From Bdellovibrio sp. ZAP7 (GTDB lineage Bacteria > Bacteroidota > Bacteroidia > Flavobacteriales > Flavobacteriaceae), in the NCBI GenBank assembly GCA_943324165.2, contig CALPKO020000062.1, positions 1-7,327 of the forward strand: 7,327 nt of DNA, written 5' to 3'. Positions within the stretch are counted from its first letter, which is position 1, and every line of letters begins with the position of its first letter. Made by a program: the position numbers and the translations under genes. The notes beneath the pieces were generated by a model. The model was not told the origin of the DNA and did no database searches. It worked only from the letters and a program-made list of their open reading frames with translations. Shown in pieces: positions 5,895-7,327 of the stretch.

Positions 5895-6911
5895 ATGGTT
5901 TTAGTTACAGGAGGAACGGGTTTTTTGGGAAGTCATTTGTTGATTCATTTACTAGAAAATGATGAAAATGTCCGTGCCATTTATCGAAATGAAGACAGTA
6001 TTTTAAAAGTGAAATCGCTATTTTCAAAATTAAGCAATTCCAACTTATTTGAAAAAATAGAATGGATAAAAGCAGACATTTTAGACATTTCTGCTTTAAT
6101 GACGGCTTTTCAAGACATTGATTATGTCTATCACTGTGCTGCATTGGTTTCGTTTGACCCAAAAGACGAAGATTTACTTAGGAAAATCAACATCGAAGGA
6201 ACAGCCAATATTGTTAATTTTTGTTTGGAATATCAAATAAAAAAACTCTGCTATATCAGTTCTATTGCGGCGTTAGGTGACTTATTAGATTTTGAAAATA
6301 CAATAACTGAGGCCACCGAGTGGAATCCCGAAAAGGACCATAGCGATTATGCCATTTCAAAATATGGTGCTGAAATAGAAGTTTGGCGCGCACAGCAAGA
6401 AGGATTAGATTGCGTTGTGATAAACCCGGGCGTTATCTTAGGAATTACAAGCAATTGGGATGAAGGAAGTGGAAAGATTTTTAAAACCATTTTCAACGGA
6501 TCGCATTTTTACACCAAAGGCATTTCAGGTTTTGTCGCGGTAACAGATGTTACAAAAATTATGTTTCAGTTAATGAAAAGTAGTCACAAAAATCAAAAAT
6601 ACATTGTTGTAGCAGAGAATATTGTTTTTCAAGATTTAATCAATTTGATTGCTGCTGGTTTAAATATAAAAAGGCCAACATTCGAAGCGCAAAAGTGGCT
6701 ATTGGAATTAATCTGGAGAATAGATTGGGTCAGTAGTAATTTGTTCTTTCAAAAAAGGAAATTGTCTAAATTGATGGTTAAATCTCTATTTTCTTTGGAT
6801 TTATATGATAATAGTAAGATAAAAACTACGCTTGATTTTAAATTTGAAAGTGTAGATGATTGCATTAAAAAGACTTGCGAATTTTATTTACATAAAAATC
6901 ATTACAAATGA
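5895..6911 (+). CDS. NAD(P)-dependent epimerase/dehydratase family protein (extended SDR)
   Basis: This is a cytoplasmic Rossmann-fold oxidoreductase of the extended short-chain dehydrogenase family; its substrate cannot be read from the sequence. The 338 residues start with the dinucleotide-binding strand and loop VTGGTGFLGSH (4-14, pattern TGxxGxxG). Asp61 (KADI) probably contacts the adenine. VYHCAALVSF (78-87) follows strand 4, the active-site Ser is in ISSIAA (121-126), and the catalytic pair is Tyr152-x-x-x-Lys156 in YAISK. NPGVILG (177-183) is the substrate-side loop typical of dihydroflavonol-reductase-like members. The C-terminal third is less conserved and rich in Lys, Phe and Leu. 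The frame stays open upstream to 5682, but that part lies antisense to tyrS and would precede the Rossmann strand, so the ATG at 5895 is the start. It is divergent from tyrS and convergent with the small membrane protein gene. Confidence 0.9.
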   Translation: MVLVTGGTGFLGSHLLIHLLENDENVRAIYRNEDSILKVKSLFSKLSNSNLFEKIEWIKADILDISALMTAFQDIDYVYHCAALVSFDPKDEDLLRKINIEGTANIVNFCLEYQIKKLCYISSIAALGDLLDFENTITEATEWNPEKDHSDYAISKYGAEIEVWRAQQEGLDCVVINPGVILGITSNWDEGSGKIFKTIFNGSHFYTKGISGFVAVTDVTKIMFQLMKSSHKNQKYIVVAENIVFQDLINLIAAGLNIKRPTFEAQKWLLELIWRIDWVSSNLFFQKRKLSKLMVKSLFSLDLYDNSKIKTTLDFKFESVDDCIKKTCEFYLHKNHYK

Positions 6912-6914
6912 TAA

Positions 6915-6969
6915 TTTTCAATCTTGAACTGTTTTTTATTTTGATGATGAAAAAACCAAAGATTGAGAA
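6915..6969. terminator. Possible hairpin at the convergent 3' ends (weak)
   Basis: Arms 6915-6925 (TTTTCAATCTT) and 6959-6969 pair at 10 of 11 positions, and within the 33-base loop GTTTTTT (6931-6937) can pair with AAAAAAC (6950-6956). The structure spans the 24-base gap after the epimerase stop and the last codons of the minus-strand gene. Neither side has a clear T-tract after the outer stem, so a terminator role is only a guess. Confidence 0.25.
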
Positions 6970-7271
6970 ATAGACAAAATGATACTAAATAAAAAAGCAG
7001 TAAAAAAAGAATGAACTGCAAAACCTTCTACAATTTTTGTGCACAAAACAATCATCAATCCGTTGATAATTAACAGAAAAAGTCCCAATGTTAAAATAGT
7101 TACTGGTAAAGTCAAGATTACTAAAACGGGTTTCACAATCAAATTTAACAAAGCTAAAACAATTGCTACCAAGATTGAAGTTGAAAAACTATCGACTGTA
7201 ACACCTGGCAAAAATCTAGCAATTATTAAAACAAGTATTGCAGTGATTAAAATTCGGACTAAAACATTCAT
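6936..7271 (-). CDS. Phage holin family protein (YvlD / Phage_holin_4_2 type), four-helix membrane protein
   Basis: The 111-residue product is almost entirely hydrophobic, with four likely membrane helices at about 4-22, 31-47, 50-77 and 86-106. The family signature is the segment NLIVKPVLVILTLPVTILTL (43-62), with the conserved N-x-x-x-K-P and TLP-x-T-x-LTLGLF pattern, followed by NGLMI and a G-F loop. Members are annotated as phage holin family proteins by similarity, but most, like this one, are lone chromosomal genes with no endolysin or phage genes nearby, and their role is unknown; a membrane-stress function has been suggested for Bacillus YvlD relatives. The ATG follows an A-rich leader very like that of tyrS (TAAAAAATG). 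It converges with the epimerase gene, 24 bases apart. Confidence 0.88.
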   Translation of the reverse strand: MNVLVRILITAILVLIIARFLPGVTVDSFSTSILVAIVLALLNLIVKPVLVILTLPVTILTLGLFLLIINGLMIVLCTKIVEGFAVHSFFTAFLFSIILSISQSLVFSSSK

Positions 7272-7303
7272 TTTTTATAGGTTAAGAGATATCTTATCGT
7301 CAG

Positions 7304-7311
7304 CAAAATTA
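7304..7311 (-). promoter_or_regulatory. -7 promoter element of the holin-family gene (-33 outside the window)
   Basis: Read on the minus strand, 7311-7304 is TAATTTTG, an exact match to TAnnTTTG, 32 bases before the ATG at 7271. Transcription would begin near 7297-7299. A TTG at the right spacing would fall at or beyond the window edge, so it cannot be checked here. Confidence 0.5.
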
Positions 7312-7327
7312 CAATTTATAAGTTAAA

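Noticed and set aside
6936..7271. Prophage remnant suggested by the holin-family gene
   Set aside because: No other phage genes, integrase or attachment repeats are visible, and this family is widespread as lone chromosomal genes.
7039..7326. Plus-strand frame of 95 codons at the right end
   Set aside because: It is antisense to the clear four-helix membrane protein, and its lysine- and threonine-rich composition is the expected mirror of a hydrophobic gene.

Overview
The window is AT-rich chromosomal DNA from a member of the Bacteroidota, most likely the Flavobacteriaceae (Flavobacterium or a close relative). Three things point there: the protein sequences (RecX, trigger factor, ClpP, ClpX and TyrRS all read like flavobacterial versions), the lack of Shine-Dalgarno sequences before the starts (A-rich leaders instead), and promoter elements of the Bacteroidota type (TTG, about 17-23 bases, then TAnnTTTG) before several genes. 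The assignment is from recognition, not from a database search.

Layout, left to right. The last 25 codons of an unidentified + strand gene (1-78) are followed by recX (116-598, TTG start). Then come three proteostasis genes on the + strand: tig (690-2015), encoding the ribosome-bound chaperone trigger factor; clpP (2356-3030), the protease subunit; and clpX (3118-4350), the AAA+ unfoldase that feeds ClpP. tig has its own candidate promoter and a strong intrinsic terminator. clpP has a weaker candidate promoter. clpP and clpX are probably cotranscribed across an 87-base gap that holds an unusual GTTTCA-type inverted repeat. The 340-base gap between tig and clpP holds the tig terminator, a possible small minus-strand ORF (2111-2305) and the clpP promoter candidate; I see nothing else convincing there.

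A symmetric hairpin (4390-4433) separates clpX from the convergent tyrS (4478-5773, minus), encoding tyrosyl-tRNA synthetase. tyrS shares a 121-base divergent promoter region with an extended-SDR NAD(P)-dependent epimerase/dehydratase-like gene (5895-6911, +). That gene converges on a small four-helix membrane protein of the phage_holin_4_2/YvlD family (6936-7271, minus), whose -7 promoter element lies near the right edge.

The genes are core or ordinary chromosomal genes. I see no mobile element, CRISPR array, rRNA or tRNA, and no evidence of a new multi-gene system. The points worth a second look are small: the repeat between clpP and clpX, the possible small ORF before clpP, a palindrome over the tig promoter, a possible leaderless start for the epimerase gene, and family-level departures in ClpX (VGY for IGF), ClpP (long propeptide) and trigger factor (degenerate PPIase domain).
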